This document shows positions 49,658-59,000 of a stretch of DNA of 64,000 nt, piece by piece. The translations under genes were made by a program, and so were the position numbers. The notes beneath the pieces are model-generated. The model ran no database searches and was not told the DNA's origin. It saw only the letters and a program-made list of their open reading frames with translations. Position 1 is the first letter of the stretch. Every line of letters begins with the position of its first letter. The stretch covers positions 248,001-312,000 of the forward strand of contig JACKAF010000001.1 of the NCBI GenBank assembly GCA_020635235.1, given 5' to 3'. The stretch is from Pseudobdellovibrionaceae bacterium. GTDB lineage: Bacteria > Bdellovibrionota > FAC87 > UBA2466 > JACKAF01.

Positions 49658-50947
49658 TTAGCCACGCTCGGATAGCGGCAAGTAGTGGCGGTGCACCGGA
49701 CCGGTGTAGACCTGCCTCGGCCTGCCAATCTTGGTATCCGAAGAATCCACCATCTCTTTGAACTGGGCGATCCAGCCAGGAAGCCGACCAATCGCAAACA
49801 TTACGGTAAACATGTTTATTGGAATACCAATCGCGCGATAGATAATTCCGCTGTAGAAATCCACATTCGGATACAGTTTGCGCTCAACAAAATAGTCGTC
49901 CTTGAGTGCGGCTTCCTCAAGCTTCATCGCTATATCTAGCAAGGGATCGGAGATACCCATCTTGGAAAGCAGGTTGTCGCATGCTTTCTTGATGATCGTG
50001 GCGCGCGGATCGAAGTTTTTGTACACCCTATGGCCAAATCCCATTAGGCGAACGCCATCTTCTCGGTTTTTCACCCGCTCAAGAAACTTTACTCCGTCCC
50101 CGCCTTCTGACTGAATCTTCTTGAGCATCTCAACCACACGCTGGTTGGCTCCACCGTGAAGGTGTCCCCAAAGGGCCGCGATACCGGCGGAGATGGCTGC
50201 GTAAAGATTAGTGCCTGCGCTACCCACCAGGCGAACGGTGGATGTGCTGCAGTTTTGCTCATGATCCGCATGCAGCATGAAGAGCAAACGCAAAGCGTGC
50301 TCCGCCGCGGGGTTCACTTCGTACTCTTCCGCGGGAACTGCAAACATCATCTTCAGAAAGTTCGCACTGTAGGTCAGGCTGTTGGTCGGGTACACAAACG
50401 GCTGGCCAATAGATTTTTTGTAAGAAAAAGCCGCAATGGTCGGTAATTTTCCTAACAAACGTAAAATTGAGTATGTCAGCTTGCGCCCATGCGGCTGGCT
50501 CTCTTCTTCCTGATAAAAGGTAGAAAGCGTATTGACCGCGGACGACAAAATCGCCATCGGGTGCGCGTCCCGAGGAAAACCGTCATAAAAACGCTTCATG
50601 TCCTCGTGGATCATCGTATGACGGGTCAGGTTTGTTCGGAAATCTTCGAACTGTTTTTTTGTGGGAAGCTCGCCGTAAATGAGCAGGTAGCTGGTTTCCA
50701 GAAAGTTCGAGTGCTCCGCAAGCTCCTCGATCGGAATACCTCGGTAGCGAAGAATTCCCTTTTCCCCATCCAGGTAGGTAATCGCGCTTTGGCAAGAGCC
50801 CGTATTCATGTAGCCATTGTCGAGAGTAATGAGCCCGGTCTCCTTACGCAGATTGCTGATATCGATCCCGCGCTCATTTTCAGTACCTTCGACGATCGGG
50901 AACTCGTATCGCTTACCGTCAACTTCGAGGATGGCTGTGTTGGACAT
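49658..50947 (-). CDS. gltA: Citrate synthase (type II)
   Basis: 429 aa from ATG 50947 (AGGAG upstream; the 18 codons before it do not fit the family). LEVDGKRYEFPIVEGTENER and DGEKGILRYRGIPIEELAEH, then catalytic His in LHADHEQNCSTSTVRLVGSA, HGGANQRVVEMLKKI and VRLMGFGHRVYKNFDPRA, and a final Asp in KLYPNVDFYSGIIYRAIG. It condenses acetyl-CoA with oxaloacetate, and the hexameric NADH-sensitive type is typical of Gram-negatives. Confidence 0.97.
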   Translation of the reverse strand: MSNTAILEVDGKRYEFPIVEGTENERGIDISNLRKETGLITLDNGYMNTGSCQSAITYLDGEKGILRYRGIPIEELAEHSNFLETSYLLIYGELPTKKQFEDFRTNLTRHTMIHEDMKRFYDGFPRDAHPMAILSSAVNTLSTFYQEEESQPHGRKLTYSILRLLGKLPTIAAFSYKKSIGQPFVYPTNSLTYSANFLKMMFAVPAEEYEVNPAAEHALRLLFMLHADHEQNCSTSTVRLVGSAGTNLYAAISAGIAALWGHLHGGANQRVVEMLKKIQSEGGDGVKFLERVKNREDGVRLMGFGHRVYKNFDPRATIIKKACDNLLSKMGISDPLLDIAMKLEEAALKDDYFVERKLYPNVDFYSGIIYRAIGIPINMFTVMFAIGRLPGWIAQFKEMVDSSDTKIGRPRQVYTGPVHRHYLPLSERG

Positions 50948-51030
50948 TTCTGGCTCCTTAATATTCGGACCTATCCTAGACGGCGATGGCGCGCGGGTCA
51001 AAGCGATCTGGAAAGCTGCGGGATAGCTAC

Positions 51031-51855
51031 TCAGCCGCTACCAGAGAGGGTTTTGGCTCGTTCCGTCGCGGCAACGACCGCCTTAATCAAAGTAATGCGA
51101 AGTTTGCCTTCCTCAAGCTCCACCAGGCCGTCGATAGTACATCCTGCTGGGGTGGTCACCTCGTCCTTGAGGGCCGCGGGGTGGCGTCCTGTTTCCTGGA
51201 GCATTTTGGCCGCTCCCAAAACGGTTTGGGCCGAAAGCTCCGTGGCCAGTTCCCGAGGAAGCCCCACTTTTATGCCGCCCTCGGTGAGAGCGTCTAAGAT
51301 GAGATAAATGTAGGCCGGGCCACAGCCGCTTAGACCGGTGACAGCATCCATATGGCGCTCGTCGACCTGCGCCACTCTCCCCAGCGGCGCGAACAGCGCC
51401 CGCGCCCGATCCAAATCACCCTGCGAGGCGTGTGCGCCGGCACAAATTGCGGTCATCCCCGCGCCCACGAAAGCGGGGGTGTTGGGCATCGCCCGAATAA
51501 CAGCCACCTTGGAACCCAGTGCCTGCTCCAGTTGCTCTGTGCGCACGCTGGCGGCAATCGAAATCAATGTTTTGCCTTTGCTGTTTAGACCTTTGAGCTC
51601 TCCAACAACATCGGACACATTTTGCGGCTTTACCGCCAAGACGATCGTGTCGGAGCTCTCAAAAAGCTCGCGGTTTGAAGCGGCGGCGCGGATTCCCAGA
51701 TCCTTGGCAAGTTTCGCGGCGGTTTCGGCGTGGCGAGTGGTGAAGCTAAGGTCTTCCTTGCGAAGAAGGGCCGCTTTTGAAGCCCCCTCAATCAAGCACC
51801 TGCCCATGCGTCCCAGGCCAATGATTCCGAACTTTCCGAGATTGTTGTTCTTCAT
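51031..51855 (-). CDS. proC: Pyrroline-5-carboxylate reductase
   Basis: 274 aa. Rossmann motif KFGIIGLGRMGRCLIEGA, IRAMPNTPAFVGAGMTAICA, and the dimerisation signature SGCGPAYIYLILDALTEGG with TPAGCTIDGLVELEEGKLR. It makes proline from pyrroline-5-carboxylate with NAD(P)H. ATG 51855 overlaps the stop of the DUF2330 gene (ATGA). The frame is open to 51876, but this start fits the family. Confidence 0.96.
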   Translation of the reverse strand: MKNNNLGKFGIIGLGRMGRCLIEGASKAALLRKEDLSFTTRHAETAAKLAKDLGIRAAASNRELFESSDTIVLAVKPQNVSDVVGELKGLNSKGKTLISIAASVRTEQLEQALGSKVAVIRAMPNTPAFVGAGMTAICAGAHASQGDLDRARALFAPLGRVAQVDERHMDAVTGLSGCGPAYIYLILDALTEGGIKVGLPRELATELSAQTVLGAAKMLQETGRHPAALKDEVTTPAGCTIDGLVELEEGKLRITLIKAVVAATERAKTLSGSG

Positions 51856-53177
51856 TTGAATATCTTTTCGTACCACTTGCGTTCCTGGTCAAGCAGGGCG
51901 GACTGCGCGCCCATCTGCTTGTACACGTCCTCGATGCTCCACCCCGTCAGCTTCACCAGAGTCTGGGCTTCTGTTTCACGTCGCCCCTTCACTTTTCGCA
52001 TGTAGTCCGATGCCTGGGCACAGGCTCTTTGGGGAGGCACCCATGGGTGACGGACCGAGAATTTAGCCTGAAAATTTTCAACCGCTTTGCTCTCGCGGAA
52101 TTGCAGCCCCGCCTCGTCATTTTGTTGAGCGTGAATTCGAGTAACAAAAGCTTCTACGGGTCCGCCCCCGGGGGGCCAGATCATTTGGCTCTTGTGGGTG
52201 GAATCCCCCTCGTCTAGCCAAAATACACCGAGCTGGCGCAGCTCCTCCTGACTGAGGGGATCTGCCGCACAAGGATCGCACCAGCCCATATTCCAGGCAT
52301 ACTCAAGGATAAGAGGTTTTTGGTTTTCTTTTTCAAACTGCCTGGCAAACAAGGCGCGGTAGAAGGCAGGAAACTTCTCTTTAACAAACTCAGGAATCTC
52401 GACGTTTGTCGGTAACTCGGAAAGTTTTCTTTCGCGGGGGAGAAAACGGCCTCTGCGCGAGACGAAGTAAAAGGTAAGCTCCTGCTCTTTCTCAGCCCCC
52501 GCTTTGCCAAGAGACAACGGTATCGAGAGCTCGTCGACCTCAAAAGCAAACTGGATGGGGCGTAAGTATTTGTACGCGGTAGAGTCCGTGCCAGACAAAG
52601 AAATCTCAACAACTAAGAATTTTAAACCCTTTTTCAGGCCTTCCTTCACGGAGCCGACTACATCTTTGGGAATTTGGTAGCCACGCTCGCCCAACCAGTC
52701 GACGAAATTTTCCGTATCTGCCGCATTCAAGGTAATAAGTCTGTAGTCTCCGGATTCCGCTGCTGATTCCTTTCCAAACCCCAAGCTCGCGCCCGGAGCC
52801 AGACCCGCAATGATCTTAGAGGACTTCTTCGCGTCCCCCGCCTCGCATGGATCGTTGTCAGAATATTCAACGATACGAGGGGCCGAAAACCCGTCCAGGC
52901 GCTGAACCGTCTTCAGATCTCCGACACTTACCTGTTCGGGCTTGAGAAGCGCAGGAACAGGAATCACCAACGCAAACTCTTTTTGCCCACCGCGGTAGGT
53001 GCTGACAACGGTGACGGCAGTGCGCTTACCCTCTCTCGCCACGATGATCTGGGCTGCCCCGCTAAACAACCGCTCGGGAGTTTTTCCAACCATGAAAGGG
53101 ACAAAGGCCGAACTGACAGAGCTCCAAGAAAGGGCGAGCAAAGCATAGAGTGAAAAACGCACTTGTGTAAGGGTCAA
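51852..53177 (-). CDS. DUF2330-family exported protein
   Basis: 441 aa from TTG 53177, which has GGAGG five bases upstream; the open frame further back lacks support. TQVRFSLYALLALSWSSVSS is the signal peptide. The body matches DUF2330 (COG4402): TPERLFSGAAQIIVAREGKR, STYRGGQKEFALVIPVPALL, and the Cys-containing YAWNMGWCDPCAADPLSQEE with LRQLGVFWLDEG. The family often ends in a TM segment; here it ends in a basic helix instead. Function unknown, likely periplasmic. It runs into proC by a 4-nt overlap. Confidence 0.85.
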   Translation of the reverse strand: MTLTQVRFSLYALLALSWSSVSSAFVPFMVGKTPERLFSGAAQIIVAREGKRTAVTVVSTYRGGQKEFALVIPVPALLKPEQVSVGDLKTVQRLDGFSAPRIVEYSDNDPCEAGDAKKSSKIIAGLAPGASLGFGKESAAESGDYRLITLNAADTENFVDWLGERGYQIPKDVVGSVKEGLKKGLKFLVVEISLSGTDSTAYKYLRPIQFAFEVDELSIPLSLGKAGAEKEQELTFYFVSRRGRFLPRERKLSELPTNVEIPEFVKEKFPAFYRALFARQFEKENQKPLILEYAWNMGWCDPCAADPLSQEELRQLGVFWLDEGDSTHKSQMIWPPGGGPVEAFVTRIHAQQNDEAGLQFRESKAVENFQAKFSVRHPWVPPQRACAQASDYMRKVKGRRETEAQTLVKLTGWSIEDVYKQMGAQSALLDQERKWYEKIFK

Positions 53178-53287
53178 TGGGGCCTCCGAACGGCCAGCGG
53201 ACGAATGAATGGGATATATTAACAAGCCCCGGTCAGGGCTCGCAAATTGTTTCGATTTGGCGTATACAGGCAAGTCAGTATTTCAGA

Positions 53288-53364
53288 GGGCGAGTAGCTC
53301 AGTTGGTTAGAGCGGCGGCTTTACACGCCGTAGGTCCGGGGTTCGAGTCCCTGCTCGCCCACCA
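53288..53364 (+). tRNA. tRNA-Val (anticodon UAC)
   Basis: 77 nt with CCA encoded. The acceptor stem GGGCGAG pairs with CTCGCCC. The D-arm is GCTC-loop-GAGC. The anticodon stem GCGGC/GCCGT has the loop TTTACAC (anticodon TAC at positions 34-36). The T-arm starts GGGGTTCGAGTCCC. All canonical contacts are present. Confidence 0.97.
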
Positions 53365-53376
53365 CTGGTCGTAACT

Positions 53377-54876
53377 CTAAGGTCTACCTATCCATTCCGA
53401 ATAGGCACGAAGGAGTTCGGTTACCCGCTTGGGGTCGACGTGCCACTGATCGGCGCGGCTAAAAATATGTCCCTTGAAATCCGGATTCGGCATCCCCCGG
53501 AGTGAGTCAAACAACTCGACGTGCCCCCCGCCCAGCGCTTCAGCCGCATAGTAGGCCGCGATCGCATTCGCCTGTTCTACAAAGAGCGGCCAAGCACCTT
53601 GAGGAACTACAAGCTCCGGCAAAAAACTGAGGCCCCGATGATCCGGGTGGAAAACGGAGAAGGACAGGTAAAAGTTCGGATCTTCCAGGTTTCCATACTG
53701 CCCCGCCAAAAAGGGGTACTCTCTCCGGTATCCGGTCGCAAAAATAATGCGCGAAGGGGACAAGGCCGGCTGCGAGCTGTCCACGAAGATCACCTTCCCG
53801 TCCGGAGTAATTTCTTTAATATCCGATCGCAAGTGCACGCGCTCGTCACGGATTGCCTGGGCAATCCCGCGATCGGCAACGGGAAGACGATCCAATAGGC
53901 CATGATCTGGTGTCCCAATTCCAATTCTCGAAGGGTGGCCCACGGTTACTCTCTGAATCAGATGGAAGCCTAGCATTTCCAGCCAGTGCGGGAGTGGAAA
54001 GCCCGAGTTCGCAAACTCGTCCGCGGGAGTACGCCCTACATAGTCTGGTACGAGCCAGCGAGGTGAGCGGATGGAGATGTATGTTTCGGGATTCTGTTCC
54101 GATATCGCAGTCGCTATTTCTGCTCCGGAGTTTCCGAAGCCGACGATGAGTGTAGCGCCATCAACGAAGTCTGCAGGATCGCGGTAGCGTGAAGAATGCA
54201 GGTAAGGTATCTGTGCCGCCTGAGCCTGATCCAAAAGGCGTTTTGGAATAACCGCGTTGGCCGGTGTATTGTGGCCCGTCGCCACAATCACGGCGCGGTA
54301 CTGGGAAGAAGAACCACTGCCAAATCGAACGTTCCAATAGTTTGCGACTGGATCGTACTTGGCAGATTCCACTTTGGTATTGAAGACAACAGAGCTCCCA
54401 ACCAAGCGAGTTTCGGCAAAACGCTGGAGATAGGCAAGCGCTTGGGCGTGAGTCAGAAAATCTGGTGTGCCCGGTTCGTGCTCCATTCCCAAGTGCGTGG
54501 TCGCTTTAGAGGAGTTGGTAACTAGATGATTGTACGCCGCCGAGTTGGGATTGGATTGCAGCCACATTCCCCCAAAACCGGCCGCTGAATCGACGCCCAC
54601 AAAGGAAATTCCGCGTCGTTTGAGGGCGTCCATCGTCGCTAAGCCGGCGGGACCGGTCCCGATGACGAGAATCGGAAGTCTTGCGTTGGTTGGGACGAGT
54701 GTACGCGCCGGGCAGCTTTGTTTCACCCATCGGCTGAAACGACTCGGAACAATCGCTTCATAAAGGGGCCGCAAGCACCCCGGAAGGAGTCCCGCCGCAA
54801 AACTGGCACTAGAAAAGGAGGCCACCAAAAGTACCAAGAGTCCTTTTCTAAAAAACCTAAGATCCTTCTTTCTCAT
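53377..54876 (-). CDS. Exported flavin-containing monooxygenase-like oxidoreductase
   Basis: 499 aa. FAD motif ILVIGTGPAGLATMDAL near residue 70, then GFGGMWLQSNPNSAAYNHLV (FMO-like GGMW), NADP motif TLIVGFGNSGAEIATA and a late FATGYRREYPFL (ATG motif). The order is that of class B flavin monooxygenases. The first 28 residues (KKDLRFFRKGLLVLLVASF then SSASFAA) look like a Sec signal peptide. That is unusual for a flavoenzyme that would need FAD loaded before export or in the periplasm. It overlaps the upstream exported gene by ATGA, so the two form an operon. Confidence 0.82.
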   Translation of the reverse strand: MRKKDLRFFRKGLLVLLVASFSSASFAAGLLPGCLRPLYEAIVPSRFSRWVKQSCPARTLVPTNARLPILVIGTGPAGLATMDALKRRGISFVGVDSAAGFGGMWLQSNPNSAAYNHLVTNSSKATTHLGMEHEPGTPDFLTHAQALAYLQRFAETRLVGSSVVFNTKVESAKYDPVANYWNVRFGSGSSSQYRAVIVATGHNTPANAVIPKRLLDQAQAAQIPYLHSSRYRDPADFVDGATLIVGFGNSGAEIATAISEQNPETYISIRSPRWLVPDYVGRTPADEFANSGFPLPHWLEMLGFHLIQRVTVGHPSRIGIGTPDHGLLDRLPVADRGIAQAIRDERVHLRSDIKEITPDGKVIFVDSSQPALSPSRIIFATGYRREYPFLAGQYGNLEDPNFYLSFSVFHPDHRGLSFLPELVVPQGAWPLFVEQANAIAAYYAAEALGGGHVELFDSLRGMPNPDFKGHIFSRADQWHVDPKRVTELLRAYSEWIGRP

Positions 54877-55946
54877 CTAGTCTCCCAAACAAAACGCTGC
54901 TGGCACGTGTGAATCTGTTCCGCCAATTGGAAATCGTAAATCAACCAGACCTTCTTATTGTTCCGGTTCATCACTCGGATGTTCTCTTCGACCTTCTTGT
55001 CCGCCTCGGCAAGGCTCGCATGCATGAAGTGCATGAGTTGGTTACCGGTATGCTGATTTTGTAGTGTTCGCCACGTCCGAACACCCAGCAAACTCTCGTA
55101 CATCCCTTCCAGTTTTTCACCGGTCGCTTCCAGGCAAACATTTGTTACTCGGCGTCCAAGGACTTTGCGGACCTTTTCCGAAATTGAAAAGCCGTCAGGC
55201 CAGGCCTTGATGGCGTCGGGAATTGGCCGCCCGTCAAAGCTATACATCTTATGGATGCGGCCCGTAAGGTATAGGAATGGAAAAACGCGTCGGAATAGTC
55301 CGTCGGGGATACCAAAATTCTTGAGCTCTACTTTTCCGCCGCCCACCCAAAGGCCTGCGTGCTTCTTTAGATCTACGCCAAGAGGAACGGCATTACGATT
55401 GTACGCGCTCCGAGAGAATTCAACTTCTTCATAGAGTTCAAACTTCGGCTCGGCCGTCGGAAAACCCTCTTGCCCCAATCCCAAATCCCAATAGTGTCGC
55501 TCGACGGGCACACGGCCTGACTCATCCGGAACGGAAGTTCTCAGTAGCCCCAGGATCTTTTCAGGTTTTTTGTATTCGGTAAGGACCACGGCCGAGGAGA
55601 AACCATCCATGATAGATTCGTGCTGGCGCCGTCCGTCGGCTATGACTGGGCCCCCGTCGGCATAGATCGCCTCGGAGACTGAAACATAGTTTAGGTACCA
55701 TTCGAAAACATAATTCAGATACTCGTGCTGCCCACGGAACTCGCTCGTGGCTAGAAAATGGGAAAGCTGATCTTGCGGCCCGAAGTAATAGCGAAAATGG
55801 TCGGCCAAACTCACAATGACCGAATAGCGAGAAATACCCCCATTTTTATGGTGGATGCGCAGTTCGTACGGGATCACAAAATCCGCCTGCGCCACGCCGG
55901 TCAGCACCCAAAGCGATAACCAAGCTATTTTAAGCCTGAGAGCCAC
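54873..55946 (-). CDS. Exported protein of unknown function coupled to the flavin monooxygenase
   Basis: 357 aa from GTG 55946, which has AAGG five bases upstream; an earlier GTG at 55970 is possible. LRLKIAWLSLWVLTGVAQA is a signal peptide. The mature protein starts DFVIPYELRIHHKNGG. It contains FSSAVVLTEYKKPEKILGLL and later EEVEFSRSAYNR. That layout faintly recalls GNAT-type acyltransferases (a variant of acyl-amino-acid synthases), but no CoA-binding motif is evident and the match is weak. The end holds paired Cys (CLEATG, HTCQQRF). Co-translation with the FMO suggests a shared substrate. Confidence 0.6.
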   Translation of the reverse strand: MALRLKIAWLSLWVLTGVAQADFVIPYELRIHHKNGGISRYSVIVSLADHFRYYFGPQDQLSHFLATSEFRGQHEYLNYVFEWYLNYVSVSEAIYADGGPVIADGRRQHESIMDGFSSAVVLTEYKKPEKILGLLRTSVPDESGRVPVERHYWDLGLGQEGFPTAEPKFELYEEVEFSRSAYNRNAVPLGVDLKKHAGLWVGGGKVELKNFGIPDGLFRRVFPFLYLTGRIHKMYSFDGRPIPDAIKAWPDGFSISEKVRKVLGRRVTNVCLEATGEKLEGMYESLLGVRTWRTLQNQHTGNQLMHFMHASLAEADKKVEENIRVMNRNNKKVWLIYDFQLAEQIHTCQQRFVWETR

Positions 55947-56057
55947 CCCCGCCTTATATAGAGATTCCACAGGGGGTACAAGGCAGGTCCGAAGCCACCA
56001 TTAAAATCCTTTTATTTCAATCACTTAAATATGTCCTCGCGAATTGATGCGGTGTGG

Positions 56058-56063
56058 TATAAG
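56058..56063 (+). promoter_or_regulatory. Extended -10 promoter of the helicase gene
   Basis: TGGTATAAG gives an extended -10 (TG-N-TATAAG). The start of transcription would be at about 56070, after the upstream in-frame start codons at 56044 and 56047, so translation would begin at ATG 56080. Confidence 0.45.
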
Positions 56064-56079
56064 TCCCTTTTGGCCCTAT

Positions 56080-59000
56080 ATGCGAAACCGCCTAAAATTT
56101 CTGTGCTCGGCTCTCGGCTGGCTGTCGGTAGCGATGTTTCTAACAGCCTCTAAACCCATCGATGTGTGCCGTGGCCATTTTATCTCGGAGGTCCCCGGCG
56201 CTGTCCACGGCGGGCTTGAGGGCGCAAGCGCGGTACAGCAGGCGTTCTATTTCCTAGCGGCCGTTCCCGTACTGATGGAAGGGCACCGCCTCGACTTGGT
56301 GGACGTAGAGTTTAGCAAAGACAACGACGACGTTTTTTTTCGCACTCCTTCCGGCTACCACCACTACTCATTCACCAAAAATGCCGCCGAGGCACGTCCC
56401 GGGAAAGGGATGCCGGAAGTGCTGGTAGAGCCTGAGCGCGTAACGAGCCGTGTGCAATTTCTGTGGCCTCAGGGTCCCGGCAGTACTTCGTTTGATTTGG
56501 AACGCGCACAAGGCATTCTGCGTTCCAGCCTTCGCGCGGATCGGTATGCCCATTGCCAGCTCCAACCGTACCCGGACTGGAATGACGGCAAAGCAATTTT
56601 GAGTAACCCCCAAGATCGCGCTGTCGACGCTTTGATTGCGATGGAAGACCGCGTCCCAGGAAAAGCAGGGCTCAAACGTGCACTTGTCATGCCCCCCGGG
56701 AGCGGGAAAACTGTCGTCTCCGCCCATTACGTCGGCCGACTCCATGCGAGACTGAAAACGCGAACATCAAAATGGAAAAAAAAGCCTAAGGTCTTGTTTG
56801 TCGTTCAGAGTAACAACATTCTCGACGAGGCAACTGCGACCTACGAAACTGAGTTGGGTTTTGCTCGCATCGCCCGCCTTTACGGTCCAGAATCAAAATC
56901 GCCGCTGCCCCGAAACGTCGAAATGATCGCCGTTACGCGCTCAGGGTATTTCGCTAGAAGAGACGACATCCACCGCACGCTTGCCAAGGATCCCGAACAA
57001 CCCTGGATCATCGTATTTGACGAGGGCCACGAATACATGAAAGTCAAAAGCAAGGTCCTGCACGAGGCGCAATTCCACACGATTCGCAAGGATTTGGAAG
57101 CGACATTGGACGAGCGCCATAGAGTTCTGCTCCTCACGGCAACGCTTTGGCACCGCGACCGCGTACTCATTAAGGACTATTTGCAGGGAAACATTTACGG
57201 CGGCTTTCTTACTGACGATGAGCAGGAGTTGCTGCGTTCGGGCAGCATTCTCGATCTCCAAGTATTGTGCAGAACTGCCTGGTACCGCTCCATCCAACAG
57301 GGGTACTCCCCCCCCCTCGCCGATTTGCATATCATCACAAGCCTTGGGAATACACCGATGTCGGAGATCCTCGACTACAACCAGGCGATGAAGGAAGCCA
57401 TCGAGCGCAAGGTCACCGTCCACCAAGGCCTATTGAAGGACGTGGCCAAGAGAATTCTTCGAACCCGCATCCCGGGGGTTCCCGATCGCGGTATCCTTTT
57501 TGTTCCTTCCATTGCCCATGCGGACGCTTACGCTCCCATTCTTGCCGCTCATCTCAAAGAGGACGTACGGGTCTACCATGGGGGCGCAACAAGTGAGCCA
57601 GGCACCTACGACTGGTTCAATGACCAAAAAGATTTTGATACGCAACAAGATCGAAAGAAACATAAGTACGTACTCGTCATCCGTATGTTGCACCAGGGTT
57701 CTGACACGCGGGCAGCGAACCAGATTTTCCTTCTCAAACCCTATGGTTACTCTCCATCGGGTTTCGGGAGCCTGATCCAAAACGGTGGACGTGCGGGGCG
57801 TCCCTTTGACCGTAAGCCCTATTTTAGGCTCTACGACTACACGGGATTTGCACGGGTCCTGGTAGAAGGCATCGAGTCTATTATCGTTGAGTCTTTTGAT
57901 CCCGCGCACGACGGACCGGGAGGAACTCAGCGAATCGTTGTTAATGAGGAGAATCTCACCCCACTTGAGTTTCGAGGGAAGTACTACGATCTTTTCAGCG
58001 AACAAGAAACCTACGCGACAAAATTTCCGTTTTTCGATCTCAGAGTCTTCCAGAGCGGAGCACTTCGTAGCCTACATGAGGAAGCCTACAACTACTCGAT
58101 ACAAAAATTCGGTAACGGAACTGGCGCGCAAGAAGTCATTCTCAAGCTCGGGAAGCTTCTTGTGGAACATTTCCCTTGCCCTGAATCTGAAGACCTTCTC
58201 ACACGACTTGAGACGGACTGGAAATGGTCAAAGGGTGACGGTACCGCGGCAAAGGTGGCAAAGTCGCCAGATACTCAGGCGGTACGCAGCATCTACGAAG
58301 CCCTCTTTGAAATGGCTGCCATCATGAAGAGCTTCCCCGAAGCGGAAGAGCTGGACATTACAAAATTGCACAGCGAGCAAGGCTTTGCGGATTTCATGCA
58401 GCGCCTCGATCCACTTCGCGCGAAGTCGCTACTTGCAATCGAAGCAAAACTCCTTTTCATCGATCGCGTGGAAGGTGCTTGGGGAGCATTCTATGACGAA
58501 TGCCGGGATCGCGGAATCGGAACCTTCTCGGATGAATGGGCGGCAAAAAAACTGGTTGAGGCCTTGGTGCGCTCCATCCCAGAAGAATTTGCCGACGAGA
58601 GAGAAGCTCTATTAAAACGCGTCCTCGATCCCAACGATCTTGGCCTGCTGAAGTCGGACAGTGGCATTGCAACGCCAAACGAATACCGCAACCGCATGAA
58701 CGGGGATCAGAACCGGGCAAGAAATCGGGAGCCTTTTCAGCGAATTTATCGGGTGCTCTACTTGATCGCTCAGATAATGAAAAAGCACCCTGAAGCGACA
58801 AACCTTGACCTAGAGCGCCTGCAAGAACGCGAGCAGATGGAGCTTCTTTTCGCACTATTGCGCCCCAACCGGGTCAACACACAGTTGGATGCCCCAAAGT
58901 TGCGGAGCTTTTTTGACAGGGAATCCGGTGGCATTGCCACGCTCATCGAAAGAGCGCCTACCTTCGGTGTTCAAAACTTTTCGCGAGAGGCGCCCCAGCT

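Noticed and set aside
50489..51307. 272-codon open frame on the plus strand
   Set aside because: Runs antisense across both gltA and proC, two clear housekeeping genes.
53240..53268. Promoter for tRNA-Val (TATACA box at 53263)
   Set aside because: No acceptable -35 at 16-18 nt spacing; the evidence is too thin to list as a feature.
57430..58005. 191-codon open frame on the minus strand
   Set aside because: Antisense to the conserved helicase core.
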